Shown here: positions 1 to 8,482 of the stretch, in pieces
How positions within the stretch are numbered: position 1 is the first letter of the stretch
Layout of the letters: each line of letters begins with the position of its first letter
Assembly: GCA_937996725.1 (NCBI GenBank)
Contig: CALKUR010000117.1
Location: forward strand, 1-60,567
From: an uncultured Dechloromonas sp.
GTDB lineage: Bacteria > Pseudomonadota > Gammaproteobacteria > Burkholderiales > Rhodocyclaceae
Reading direction: 5' to 3'
Length of the DNA stretch: 60,567 nucleotides
Notes under the pieces: model-generated
Told to the model about the DNA's origin: nothing
The model's input: only the letters and a program-made list of their open reading frames with translations
Database searches by the model: none
Made by a program: the position numbers and the translations under genes

Positions 1-2
1 TG

Positions 3-1841
3 GCCTCTGCGCGAAGTGGTGCGAAAACACTTTTGTTAACACACAATATCGAGACCCTAGGGCAAATGTCCTGCAATCCGTCTATTGGCGGTATTGGAAA
101 AGGACACCTGGTTAAAGAAGTTGATGCCCTGGGCGGCGCGATGGCTATCGCCACCGATGAGGCTGGTATCCAGTTCCGAATATTGAACGGTTCAAAAGGT
201 CCTGCGGTTCGTGCAACACGAGCACAAGCAGACCGAGTTCTTTATCGGCAAGCTATTCGTACTAGGTTGGAAAATCAGAAAAACCTGTGGCTGTTTCAAC
301 AAGCTGTAGATGATTTGTTATTAGAGGGAGACCGGGTTTGTGGTGCAGTCACACAAACAGGGCTCACGTTTAAATCACGCAGCGTTGTTTTAACAGCCGG
401 TACATTCCTTAATGGGCTTGTTCATGTTGGGTTGAACAACTATTCCGCGGGTCGCGCCGGGGATCCGTCTGCATCCAGTCTTGGATGTCGGCTAAAAGAA
501 ATGCGCTTACCCCAAGGGCGGCTTAAAACAGGGACCCCGCCACGAATAGACGGAAGAAGTATTAATTTCAATATTTTAGAAGAGCAGCCCGGTGATCTGG
601 ATCCGATTCCGGTGTTTTCTTATCTAGGCTCAGCATCAATGCACCCAAGACAAGTGCCTTGCTGGGTGACACATACAAATGAACGCACGCACGAAATCAT
701 TCGCGGTGGTTTAGATCGTTCGCCGATGTATAGCGGAGTCATTGAGGGCGTTGGCCCTAGATATTGTCCTTCGATTGAAGACAAGGTCCATCGGTTTGCC
801 GATAAAAATTCTCATCAAGTATTTTTAGAGCCTGAAGGGCTAGATACTCACGAAATATACCCAAATGGTGTTTCGACAAGTTTGCCATTCGATGTTCAGC
901 TTGAGTTGATTCGCTCGTTGAAAGGTTTAGAGCAGGCGCATATTGTTCGCCCAGGCTACGCGATTGAATATGATTACTTTGATCCGCGCGAACTAAAACA
1001 AAGTTTGGAGACAAAACTTATTTCGGGTTTGTTTTTTGCTGGTCAAATTAATGGGACAACAGGCTACGAAGAGGCTGCTGCGCAAGGTTTGCTGGCAGGC
1101 CTGAATGCCGCGCGTCATACCCGCGGTGAAGCGGCCTGGTGTCCTCGACGTGATGAGTCGTACCTGGGTGTGTTGGTTGACGACTTGATCACCCGTGGCG
1201 TGAGCGAACCGTACCGTATGTTCACCAGCCGCGCCGAATACCGCCTCAGCCTGCGTGAAGACAACGCCGACTTGCGTCTCACCGAGATTGGCCGCCAAAT
1301 GGGCCTGGTTGACGATGTGCGCTGGGCGGCATTCTGCGCCAAACGTGACGCTATCGAGCTGGAATTGCAGAGATTACGCGGCCTACGTGTCAATCCAGTG
1401 AAAATTGCCAACGAACTGATTGAGCCCGCATTGGGCAAGCCGCTGGAACGCGAGACCACGGTCTTTGAACTCCTGCGGCGTCCGGACACCACTCACGCCG
1501 GCTTGCAGCAATTGGCAGAAAATGCCGGTCTGGCCGAAGCCGTGGCGCTGGCGCCGGAAGTCGTGGAACAGGTGGAGATCCAGGCCAAGTACCAAGGCTA
1601 CATCGACCGCCAACGCGACGAAGTGGCGCGCCAGGCCGCCTATGAAACCCTCGCGTTGCCGGAGTCGCTGGATTACACCGAGGTGATCGGTCTGTCGCGC
1701 GAGGTCTGCCAGAAACTACAAACGCATCGGCCGCAAACGCTGGGTCAGGCCGCCCGCATTCAGGGCGTCACGCCTGCGGCCATGGGTCTGCTGCTGGTGC
1801 ATCTCAAGCGCATCGGCGTGGCTCTGGGCGCGGTGCTGTGA
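3..1841 (+). CDS. mnmG: tRNA uridine-5-carboxymethylaminomethyl modification enzyme MnmG (GidA), 5'-truncated by window edge
   Basis: FAD-dependent MnmG acts with MnmE to put the (carboxymethyl)aminomethyl group on the wobble uridine of certain tRNAs. The reading frame is open from base 3, and the first residues (ASARSGAKTLLLTHN) match the region just after the FAD-binding GxGxxG of the family, so roughly two dozen N-terminal residues lie off the window; the TTG at 33 is an internal leucine, not a start. Family signatures visible are CNPSIGGIGKGHLVKEVDAL, KGPAVRATRAQADR, GRLKTGTPPR, DRSPMYSGVIEGVGPRYCPS and GQINGTTGYEEAAAQG, and the C-terminal helical domain ends at GVTPAAMGLLLVHLKR. The stop overlaps the rsmG start. 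Base composition changes inside the gene near 1,100: codons before it are clearly more AT-rich than those after it. Confidence 0.97.
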   Translation, partial: ASARSGAKTLLLTHNIETLGQMSCNPSIGGIGKGHLVKEVDALGGAMAIATDEAGIQFRILNGSKGPAVRATRAQADRVLYRQAIRTRLENQKNLWLFQQAVDDLLLEGDRVCGAVTQTGLTFKSRSVVLTAGTFLNGLVHVGLNNYSAGRAGDPSASSLGCRLKEMRLPQGRLKTGTPPRIDGRSINFNILEEQPGDLDPIPVFSYLGSASMHPRQVPCWVTHTNERTHEIIRGGLDRSPMYSGVIEGVGPRYCPSIEDKVHRFADKNSHQVFLEPEGLDTHEIYPNGVSTSLPFDVQLELIRSLKGLEQAHIVRPGYAIEYDYFDPRELKQSLETKLISGLFFAGQINGTTGYEEAAAQGLLAGLNAARHTRGEAAWCPRRDESYLGVLVDDLITRGVSEPYRMFTSRAEYRLSLREDNADLRLTEIGRQMGLVDDVRWAAFCAKRDAIELELQRLRGLRVNPVKIANELIEPALGKPLERETTVFELLRRPDTTHAGLQQLAENAGLAEAVALAPEVVEQVEIQAKYQGYIDRQRDEVARQAAYETLALPESLDYTEVIGLSREVCQKLQTHRPQTLGQAARIQGVTPAAMGLLLVHLKRIGVALGAVL

Positions 1842-2497
1842 GCGAGCGGGCGGGAGAAATGGCTCAGCTTTTGGCGGGTGCCGCCGAAATGGGCGTGCCG
1901 CTGAGCGAGGCGCAAGCCGGTAAGCTGCTGGATTACCTCGATCTGCTGCAAAAGTGGAACAAGGCCTATAACCTCACGGCGGTGCGCGAACGGCCGGCGA
2001 TGTTGACGCAGCACCTGCTCGACTCGCTCTCGATCGTGCCACATCTGCCGCCGGGTGATCTGCTGGATGTAGGCAGCGGCGGTGGTTTGCCGGGGATTCC
2101 GCTGGCCATTTTGCAGCCCGAGCGCGCCATTACGCTGATCGACACGGTGGGCAAGAAAGTCGCCTTCCTGAAACAGGCAGCGATGACGCTGGGGCTCAAG
2201 AATCTCAACGCGGTCTCTGACCGGATCGAGAGTTGGGTGCCGCCGACCGCTCACGCGGGCGGTTTTGCGCTGATTACGGCGCGCGCTTACGCCACTTTGG
2301 CCACCTTGGTGGGGCAAACCCGGCGTCTTCTGGCAGAAAATGGGGGGTGGTATGCCATGAAAGGTGTCTTTCCGGACGCCGAGATGGCAGAATTACCCTC
2401 TGATGTCGCGGTCAAGGCGGTGATTCCGCTGCAAGTGCCCGATCTGGGTGCGGAACGGCATCTGGTGGTCATGGCGCTCACCACCGCGAATCCATGA
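1838..2497 (+). CDS. rsmG: 16S rRNA (guanine-N7)-methyltransferase RsmG (GidB)
   Basis: Methylates N7 of G527 (E. coli numbering) in 16S rRNA using SAM. At 219 aa it has the normal family length. The SAM-binding motif DVGSGGGLPGIPLA lies at about residues 77-90, preceded by the conserved KWNKAYNLTAVR segment and HLLDSLSIVPHL. Translation starts at a GTG that overlaps the mnmG stop (GTGA arrangement), so the two genes are translationally coupled, as is usual for gidA-gidB. The next gene, parA, follows after 30 bases. Confidence 0.96.
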   Translation: MSERAGEMAQLLAGAAEMGVPLSEAQAGKLLDYLDLLQKWNKAYNLTAVRERPAMLTQHLLDSLSIVPHLPPGDLLDVGSGGGLPGIPLAILQPERAITLIDTVGKKVAFLKQAAMTLGLKNLNAVSDRIESWVPPTAHAGGFALITARAYATLATLVGQTRRLLAENGGWYAMKGVFPDAEMAELPSDVAVKAVIPLQVPDLGAERHLVVMALTTANP

Positions 2498-2527
2498 ATT
2501 AATTAGTAGCTTTAGTAAAGGCGCAGT

Positions 2528-3298
2528 ATGCGTATTCTGGCGATTACCAATCAAAAGGGCGGTGTGGGTAAAACCACGTCGGCCGTGAACCTAAGCGCTG
2601 CGTTGGCCAAGCTGGGCAAGCGCGTGCTGCTCATCGACCTAGATCCGCAGGGCAACGCTACCACCGGCTGTGGCATCGTGAAAACCGATGCGTTGCCGAC
2701 GGTTTACCAACTGTTGATTGGCGACACCACGCTGGGCGGTGCCATTGTTAAAACCGAGTTTGGTTTCGACATTCTGCCGGCCAACCGCGAGCTGGCCGGG
2801 GCCGAAATTGAACTGATCGAACTGGACGGCCGCGAGCAGCGCCTCAAGGATGCGTTGGTTACTGTGACCGACCAATATGATTACGTGCTGATTGATTGCC
2901 CGCCCGCCCTGAACATGTTGACGGTGAACGCGCTGGTGGCCTCGCAGTCGGTGATGATCCCGATGCAGTGTGAGTATTACGCACTGGAGGGTTTGTCGGA
3001 TCTGGTCGAGACATTGCGCAAAGTGCGCGGTAACCTCAACCCGAATCTGGAAATCGAAGGTCTGCTACGTACGATGTACAACGCGCAGAACACGCTGACG
3101 CAACAGGTGTCGGACGAACTGATGAACCACTTTGGCGACAAGGTGTACGAAACGATTATTCCGCGCAATGTGCGCCTGGCCGAAGCGCCGTCGCACGGTA
3201 AGCCGGCCACGGCCTACGATGCATCCTCCAAGGGCGCGCAGGCTTATGTCGCACTGGCCGAAGAACTGCTGGCCCGCCACGGCAAAGCCACGGCGTAA
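2528..3298 (+). CDS. parA: Chromosome partitioning ATPase ParA (Soj)
   Basis: A 256-aa ParA/MinD-type ATPase that moves ParB-bound origin regions along the nucleoid. The deviant Walker A motif KGGVGKTT is at residues 10-17, Walker A' is VLLIDLDPQGN and Walker B is YVLIDCPPALN. There is no N-terminal DNA-binding HTH extension, so this is the short chromosomal (Soj) type. It lies directly upstream of parB with a 21-base gap containing GAGAGGCGAAG as ribosome-binding sequence for parB. The mnmG-rsmG-parA-parB order is the classic origin-proximal arrangement. Confidence 0.96.
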   Translation: MRILAITNQKGGVGKTTSAVNLSAALAKLGKRVLLIDLDPQGNATTGCGIVKTDALPTVYQLLIGDTTLGGAIVKTEFGFDILPANRELAGAEIELIELDGREQRLKDALVTVTDQYDYVLIDCPPALNMLTVNALVASQSVMIPMQCEYYALEGLSDLVETLRKVRGNLNPNLEIEGLLRTMYNAQNTLTQQVSDELMNHFGDKVYETIIPRNVRLAEAPSHGKPATAYDASSKGAQAYVALAEELLARHGKATA

Positions 3299-3319
3299 TC
3301 GAGAGCGAGAGGCGAAGTC

Positions 3320-4234
3320 ATGAACGCAAAGAAACAAACGCGTGGCCTGGGTCGCGGCTTGGACGCGCTGCTCGGCGGTTCGAAGCCAGCCGCAGCGGAT
3401 AAAGCACCGGTGGGTAAAGCCACCACCGCTTCGCCGGAAGTGCCGCGCACGCTGCCCGTTAAAGATCTACAGCCGGGCAAGTATCAGCCGCGGACGCGCA
3501 TGGACGAAGCCAGTCTGAATGAGCTGGCATCGTCTATTGCTGCGCAAGGCCTGGTGCAACCGATCATCGTGCGGCCGCTGGGTGCGGGCGCAACGACGCC
3601 TTACGAAATCATCGCGGGTGAACGTCGCTGGCGCGCCTCGCAGATCGCCGGCCTCAAAGAGGTGCCGGTGCACGTGCACCACATCGCCGACGAAGCGGCG
3701 TTGGCCATGGCGCTCATCGAGAATATCCAGCGTGAAGACCTGAACCCGCTCGAAGAGGCGCAGGGCTTGCGCCGCCTGATCGATGAATTTCAGTTGACGC
3801 ACCAGGAAGCGGCCGAAGCTGTGGGTCGTTCGCGCTCTGCCGCAACCAACCTGCTTCGTCTTCTGGAGCTGGCACCACCGGTGCAAGATCTATTGATGCA
3901 CGGTCGCCTGGATATGGGCCATGCCCGCGCACTGTTGGCGCTGACCGGAAGCGACCAAATTGCTGTAGCGCAACAAGTTGTTTTGAAGAGTCTGTCGGTG
4001 CGTGAAACCGAAGAACTGGTACGCCGCCGTCAGAGCGCCAAACCCGCGCCCAAGGCCGTCGGCAAAGGCGCTGACGTGGCGAGCGCTGATGTTGCCCGGC
4101 TATCGGAGCGACTGGCGGATGCGCTGGGTGCCGAGGTATCGGTTTCGGCCAACAAGCGCGGCGCTGGCAAGATCACGATCCACTTTGACAGCCTCGATCA
4201 ACTTGATGGGTTAATCGAGCGTTTTTCTGATTGA
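3320..4234 (+). CDS. parB: Chromosome partitioning protein ParB (Spo0J)
   Basis: A 304-aa CTPase/parS-binding protein. It opens with the conserved KKQTRGLGRGLDALLG segment and then has the ParB/Srx-like nuclease-fold domain (PGKYQPRTRM; IIAGERRWRASQIAGL) over about residues 50-125. The central HTH (LTHQEAAEAVGRSRSAATNLLRLL) and a C-terminal dimerisation domain follow. It works with ParA in origin segregation. Its stop codon overlaps the -35 hexamer of the ATP synthase promoter. I did not find a perfect parS palindrome by eye in this window. Confidence 0.96.
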   Translation: MNAKKQTRGLGRGLDALLGGSKPAAADKAPVGKATTASPEVPRTLPVKDLQPGKYQPRTRMDEASLNELASSIAAQGLVQPIIVRPLGAGATTPYEIIAGERRWRASQIAGLKEVPVHVHHIADEAALAMALIENIQREDLNPLEEAQGLRRLIDEFQLTHQEAAEAVGRSRSAATNLLRLLELAPPVQDLLMHGRLDMGHARALLALTGSDQIAVAQQVVLKSLSVRETEELVRRRQSAKPAPKAVGKGADVASADVARLSERLADALGAEVSVSANKRGAGKITIHFDSLDQLDGLIERFSD

Positions 4235-4259
4235 CGGCCGCGAAAGCTGGTCGTATAGT
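4231..4259 (+). promoter_or_regulatory. Sigma-70 promoter of the atp operon
   Basis: TTGACG at 4231-4236 and TATAGT at 4254-4259 are separated by exactly 17 bases, a near-consensus sigma-70 pair. The -35 hexamer overlaps the parB stop codon. Predicted transcription start is around 4266, giving a leader of about 50 bases before the atpI GTG at 4314. This is the strongest promoter-like sequence between parB and the ATP synthase genes. Confidence 0.75.
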
Positions 4260-4313
4260 TACGGCGTTTGAAGGCGCCTTGTTAGGCACAGCACACAACG
4301 CGATGAGGTAACG

Positions 4314-4658
4314 GTGTTTCGAGTATTACGCCTGCAACTGATCGCAATAATCATAGCTGTGTTACTGGCCGGGTTGCTTGTGGGAGGGCGTGGCAGCATT
4401 TCTGCCGCGATCGGAGGCGGGGCGGTTCTACTACCCAATTTTCTGTTCGCGCTGAGATTGATGGCAGCGTCGGCCAATCGCGCATCTGTGGCGACGGCCG
4501 GTCTGTTTATCGTCTACGAATTCCTCAAGCTGGCTTTCACACTGGTTTTGTTGGCGATTGCCATTGCGCTGTATGCGGACCTGAACTGGCCCAGTATGCT
4601 GCTCACTATGGCGATCACCTTGCAGGTCAATTTTTTAGCATTGGCGAAAAGAACCTGA
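4314..4658 (+). CDS. atpI: ATP synthase protein I
   Basis: A 114-aa membrane protein encoded first in the ATP synthase operon, thought to help assemble the c-ring. The sequence shows four hydrophobic segments with a central glycine-rich GGAVLLPNFLFALR motif typical of AtpI. Translation starts at GTG; GATGAGGT just upstream may serve as a weak ribosome-binding site. atpB follows after one base. AtpI is poorly conserved, so the call rests mostly on position, size and topology. Confidence 0.85.
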   Translation: MFRVLRLQLIAIIIAVLLAGLLVGGRGSISAAIGGGAVLLPNFLFALRLMAASANRASVATAGLFIVYEFLKLAFTLVLLAIAIALYADLNWPSMLLTMAITLQVNFLALAKRT

Positions 4659-4659
4659 G

Positions 4660-5553
4660 ATGGCGACTGAAAACGTAGCGAACGCAGCGGCCCACAGCGG
4701 CCCGACCCAGGGTGAATACATTGTTCACCATCTGACCCACCTGAATTCCACAGGTGAAGCGCAGAAATCGATCGTCGATTGGTCGGTGATCAACCTTGAC
4801 TCATTCCTTTTCTCGACCGCGCTCGGTGTGATCGCCGTGCTGTTGCTGTGGTTCGTTGCTAGCCGCGCGACCGCCGGTGTGCCGGGTCGCCTGCAAGCCG
4901 CCATCGAAGTGCTGGTTGAAATGGTCGCCGATCAGGCGAAGGGCATCATTCATGATGCCAAGTCGCGCCTCTTCGTTGCACCGCTGGCGCTGACCGTGTT
5001 TGTCTGGATCTTCTTCATGAACGCCATGGATCTGCTGCCGCTCGACGTGCTGCCGAAGCTGTGGGCTGGTTACTACGAAGCCTCGGGCCACGACCCGCAC
5101 CACGCTTACCTGCGCATTGTGCCGTCGGCTGACTTGAACATTACGCTGGCCATGGCGCTGGGTGTACTCACCGTTTGCTTGTACTACAACATCAAGATCA
5201 AGGGTATCGGCGGCTGGGTGCACGAGCTGTTTGCCGCACCGTTTGGCTCGCACCCGGTTCTGGCCCCGATCAACTTCCTGATGCAGATGATCGAATTCGC
5301 TGCTAAAACTATTTCGCACGGCATGCGGTTGTTCGGCAACATGTATGCAGGTGAGCTCGTGTTCATGCTGATCGCCCTGATGGGCGCGGCTTGGGCCGGA
5401 ACGCATTCGCTGTCGGGTGGTCTGCTATTTGCGGGTCATGTGATTGCGGGTTCGATCTGGGCGATCTTCCACATCCTGATCATTACCCTGCAGGCATTCA
5501 TCTTCATGATGCTGACGCTGGTGTATGTCGGTCAGGCTCACGAGTCGCACTAA
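4660..5553 (+). CDS. atpB: F0F1 ATP synthase subunit a
   Basis: The stator channel subunit that carries protons to and from the c-ring. At 297 aa it is full length. The segment HGMRLFGNMYAGELVFMLI contains the essential arginine of the channel, and the C-terminal helix has the conserved LQAFIFMMLTLVYV. Six or so membrane segments are visible. The N-terminus carries an extended hydrophilic stretch with the HHLTHL motif usual in proteobacterial subunit a. It lies second in the atp operon. Confidence 0.97.
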   Translation: MATENVANAAAHSGPTQGEYIVHHLTHLNSTGEAQKSIVDWSVINLDSFLFSTALGVIAVLLLWFVASRATAGVPGRLQAAIEVLVEMVADQAKGIIHDAKSRLFVAPLALTVFVWIFFMNAMDLLPLDVLPKLWAGYYEASGHDPHHAYLRIVPSADLNITLAMALGVLTVCLYYNIKIKGIGGWVHELFAAPFGSHPVLAPINFLMQMIEFAAKTISHGMRLFGNMYAGELVFMLIALMGAAWAGTHSLSGGLLFAGHVIAGSIWAIFHILIITLQAFIFMMLTLVYVGQAHESH

Positions 5554-5625
5554 TCCTTTCTGTAGTACCTTTCGTTTTTCGTTTCTTTTTAACCACGCTG
5601 TTCTTATCCCTATCAAGGAGTCGTC

Positions 5626-5874
5626 ATGGAACATATCCTCGGTCTAGTTGCTCTGGCTTCCGGCCTCATCATCGGTCTCGGTGCTATCGGTGCCTGTATC
5701 GGTATCGGCATCATGGGTTCGAAGTACCTCGAAGCTTCGGCACGTCAGCCTGAACTGATGAACGAACTGCAAACCAAGATGTTCCTGCTGGCCGGTCTGA
5801 TCGATGCTGCATTCCTGATCGGTGTCGGTATCGCGATGATGTTCGCATTCGCAAACCCGTTCGTGCTGAAGTAA
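5626..5874 (+). CDS. atpE: F0F1 ATP synthase subunit c
   Basis: An 82-aa proteolipid that forms the rotating c-ring. Two hydrophobic helices flank the polar loop ARQPELMNELQ. The ion-binding carboxylate is the aspartate in LAGLIDAAFLIGVG, and the helices lack the extra Gln/Ser ligands of sodium-type rings, so a proton-driven enzyme is inferred. It is preceded by a strong AAGGAG ribosome-binding site and a 72-base gap from atpB, consistent with the high expression this multi-copy subunit needs. Confidence 0.97.
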   Translation: MEHILGLVALASGLIIGLGAIGACIGIGIMGSKYLEASARQPELMNELQTKMFLLAGLIDAAFLIGVGIAMMFAFANPFVLK

Positions 5875-5896
5875 TCCTGAACAACCTTTTTCAGGA
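5875..5896 (+). promoter_or_regulatory. Intercistronic hairpin covering the atpF ribosome-binding site
   Basis: TCCTGAA (5875-5881) and TTCAGGA (5890-5896) are perfect inverted repeats around an 8-base loop. The 3' arm runs into the atpF Shine-Dalgarno (AGGAGG, 5893-5898), so folding would hide it. It sits between the highly translated atpE and the GTG-initiated atpF. The stem is visible in sequence; the effect on translation is inferred. Confidence 0.55.
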
Positions 5897-5907
5897 GGGC
5901 TCGTAGC

Positions 5908-6378
5908 GTGAATCTAAACGCAACATTATTCGCCCAGCTCATCGTTTTCTTCATACTTGTATGGTTCTCGATGAAGTTCGTCTGGCCGCCGATCACGAAG
6001 GCGCTGGACGACCGTGCGAAAAAAATCGCTGACGGTCTGGCCGCAGCAGAACGTGGCAAGCATGAGTTAGAGCTCGCCAGCAAGCGTTCCGCTGAGGTTG
6101 TGCGTGAAGGCAAAGAAAAGTCGGCAGACGTCCTGGCAACCGCTGAAAAGCGCGCTGTCCAGATCATTGAAGATGCCAAGGCCCAGGCCAAGGTTGAAGC
6201 GGACCGTATCGTAACGGCTGCTCGTGCTGACGTCGAACAGGAAGTCGTTCGCGCCCGCGAACAGCTTCGTGATCAAGTCGCTGCGCTGGCTGTCGCGGGT
6301 GCTGAGAAGATTCTCCGTAAGGAAATCAACGCAGGCGCTCATGCAGATATCCTGGTTGCCATCAAGCAAGGTCTGTAA
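5908..6378 (+). CDS. atpF: F0F1 ATP synthase subunit b
   Basis: The peripheral stalk subunit, 156 aa: one N-terminal membrane helix (LFAQLIVFFILVWFSMKFVW) followed by a long charged, Ala/Lys/Glu-rich helix that dimerises and contacts subunit delta. Translation starts at GTG with AGGAGG nine bases upstream; that site is partly inside a hairpin. Only one b gene is present, as in non-photosynthetic bacteria. Confidence 0.96.
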   Translation: MNLNATLFAQLIVFFILVWFSMKFVWPPITKALDDRAKKIADGLAAAERGKHELELASKRSAEVVREGKEKSADVLATAEKRAVQIIEDAKAQAKVEADRIVTAARADVEQEVVRAREQLRDQVAALAVAGAEKILRKEINAGAHADILVAIKQGL

Positions 6379-6381
6379 CAA

Positions 6382-6918
6382 ATGGCTGAATCCCTCACCG
6401 TAGCCCGTCCTTACGCCGAAGCGGTTTTCCGCCTCGGTCGTGAGTCAAGCAAGTTGGCCGACTGGAGTGGTTGGCTGGGTCGCCTGTCGCTGATTGCCAA
6501 TGAATCGGCAATGCAGGACTGCTTCGGCAACCCGAAGCTGAGCTCCCGCCAAGTCACCGACCTGGTGGTGGGCGTGCTGGGGGTCGAAGCCCCGCAGGCG
6601 CTGTCACGTTTCATCGAGGTGCTTGCCGAAAACGGGCGCCTGGCCCTGCTTCCCGAAATTCAGTGTCTTTTCGAAGAACTGAAGTCGGTTGAAGAAGGTG
6701 TTAAGGAAGCGCACATTGTGAGCGCCTTCCCGATGGACGATGCCCAGGTTAAGCAGGTCATGCCTGTACTGGAACAGCATTTCTCTTCAAAGCTCAAGCC
6801 GCGCGTTACCGTGGATCCGTCGCTGATTGGCGGGATCAAGGTTGAAGTCGGTGACGAGGTGTTTGACGCCTCCGTGCGTGGCCAGCTCGACGCAATGGCT
6901 GTCGCGTTAAAGAACTAG
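6382..6918 (+). CDS. atpH: F0F1 ATP synthase subunit delta
   Basis: A 178-aa subunit linking the peripheral stalk to the top of F1. The N-terminal helical domain starts TVARPYAEAVFRLG, the typical opening of the family, and the C-terminal region has VDPSLIGGIKVEVGDEVFDASVRGQL, the OSCP/delta signature. It follows atpF after three bases and precedes atpA, the standard order. Confidence 0.96.
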   Translation: MAESLTVARPYAEAVFRLGRESSKLADWSGWLGRLSLIANESAMQDCFGNPKLSSRQVTDLVVGVLGVEAPQALSRFIEVLAENGRLALLPEIQCLFEELKSVEEGVKEAHIVSAFPMDDAQVKQVMPVLEQHFSSKLKPRVTVDPSLIGGIKVEVGDEVFDASVRGQLDAMAVALKN

Positions 6919-6929
6919 GAGTTTTCTAA

Positions 6930-8468
6930 ATGCAACTGAATCCTTCCGAGATCAGCGAGCTGATCAAGAGCAAGATTGAGAACCTGAACCTGGGTGCAGA
7001 AACCCGGACTCAGGGTACAGTCGTATCGGTTACTGACGGCATCTGCCGCGTTCACGGTCTGGAAGACGTGATGCAAGGCGAAATGCTCGAATTCCCGGGC
7101 GGCATCATGGGGATGGCCCTGAACCTCGAGCGCGACTCCGTCGGTGCCGTGGTCCTGGGTGAATACGAAAACATTTCGGAAGGCGACACCGTCAAGTGCA
7201 CGGGCCGCATTCTGGAAGTGCCGGTGGGTCCGGAACTGAAGGGTCGTGTGGTTAACGCCCTGGGTCAGCCGATCGACGGCAAAGGTCCGCTGGGTAACAA
7301 GCTGACCGACAAGATTGAAAAAGTCGCACCGGGCGTGATCTGGCGTAAGTCGGTTTCGCAACCGCTGCAAACTGGTGTTAAGGCGATTGATGCCATGGTG
7401 CCGATCGGCCGTGGTCAGCGCGAGCTGATCATTGGTGACCGCCAGACCGGTAAGACCGCTGTTGCTGTTGACACCATCCTGAACCAAAAGGGTCAGGGCG
7501 TGACCTGTATTTACGTGGCAATCGGTCAGAAGGCTTCGACGATCGCCAACGTGGTGCGCACGCTTGAAGAGCACGGGGCGCTGGAATACACCATCGTCGT
7601 TGCAGCTACCGCTTCGGATCCGGCTGCTATGCAGTTCATCGCACCGTACGCCGGTTGCACGATGGGCGAATACTTCCGCGACATCGGTGAAGATGCCCTG
7701 ATTATTTATGACGATCTGACCAAGCAAGCTTGGGCCTACCGTCAGATTTCGCTGCTGCTGCGTCGTCCGCCGGGCCGCGAAGCTTACCCGGGTGACGTGT
7801 TCTATCTGCACTCGCGTCTGCTGGAGCGTGCTGCTCGCGTAAGCGAAGAGTACGTTGAGAAGCTGACCGACGGTAAGGTCAAGGGCAAGACCGGTTCGCT
7901 GACCGCGCTGCCAGTGATCGAAACTCAGGCAGGTGACGTTTCGGCCTTCGTTCCGACCAACGTGATTTCGATTACCGATGGTCAGATCTTCCTGGAAACC
8001 GACCTCTTTAACGCAGGTATCCGTCCGGCCATTAACGCCGGTATCTCGGTGTCGCGCGTCGGTGGTGCGGCTCAGACCAAGATCATCAAGAAGCTGTCGG
8101 GCGGTATCCGTACTGACCTCGCCCAGTATCGTGAACTGGCTGCCTTCGCGCAGTTCGCTTCGGATCTGGACGATGCAACCCGTAACCAGCTGGAGCGCGG
8201 TCGCCGCGTTGTGGAAGTGTTGAAGCAGCCGCAATACGAGCCGCTGAGCATTTCGAAGCAAGCTGTGGTGCTCTACACGATCACCCGTGGCTATGCCGAT
8301 GATGTTGAAGTGCCGCGCGTTCTGGAATTTACGCGTAGCCTGATCAGCGACATCGAACACAAGAACGCTGCCCTGATGCAAAAGATGGAGCAGACCAAAG
8401 ATCTGGACGCTGATTCGGAGAAAGCACTCGTTGCTGCCATCGAAGCATTCAAGTCTGCTTGGGTTTGA
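6930..8468 (+). CDS. atpA: F0F1 ATP synthase subunit alpha
   Basis: Non-catalytic nucleotide-binding subunit of F1, 512 aa, full length. Walker A is GDRQTGKT, followed by the conserved IYVAIGQKASTIANVV, the DDLTKQAWAYRQ segment and the alpha/beta signature PAINAGISVSRVGG. Codon use is strongly biased, as expected for a highly expressed gene. The long open frame on the opposite strand of this gene is a codon-bias artefact. Confidence 0.98.
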   Translation: MQLNPSEISELIKSKIENLNLGAETRTQGTVVSVTDGICRVHGLEDVMQGEMLEFPGGIMGMALNLERDSVGAVVLGEYENISEGDTVKCTGRILEVPVGPELKGRVVNALGQPIDGKGPLGNKLTDKIEKVAPGVIWRKSVSQPLQTGVKAIDAMVPIGRGQRELIIGDRQTGKTAVAVDTILNQKGQGVTCIYVAIGQKASTIANVVRTLEEHGALEYTIVVAATASDPAAMQFIAPYAGCTMGEYFRDIGEDALIIYDDLTKQAWAYRQISLLLRRPPGREAYPGDVFYLHSRLLERAARVSEEYVEKLTDGKVKGKTGSLTALPVIETQAGDVSAFVPTNVISITDGQIFLETDLFNAGIRPAINAGISVSRVGGAAQTKIIKKLSGGIRTDLAQYRELAAFAQFASDLDDATRNQLERGRRVVEVLKQPQYEPLSISKQAVVLYTITRGYADDVEVPRVLEFTRSLISDIEHKNAALMQKMEQTKDLDADSEKALVAAIEAFKSAWV

Positions 8469-8482
8469 TCTAGGAGAGCGCC

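Noticed and set aside
33..35. TTG at 33 as the start of mnmG
   Set aside because: The conserved frame continues upstream to the window edge, and this codon encodes a leucine of the conserved TLLLTHN segment.
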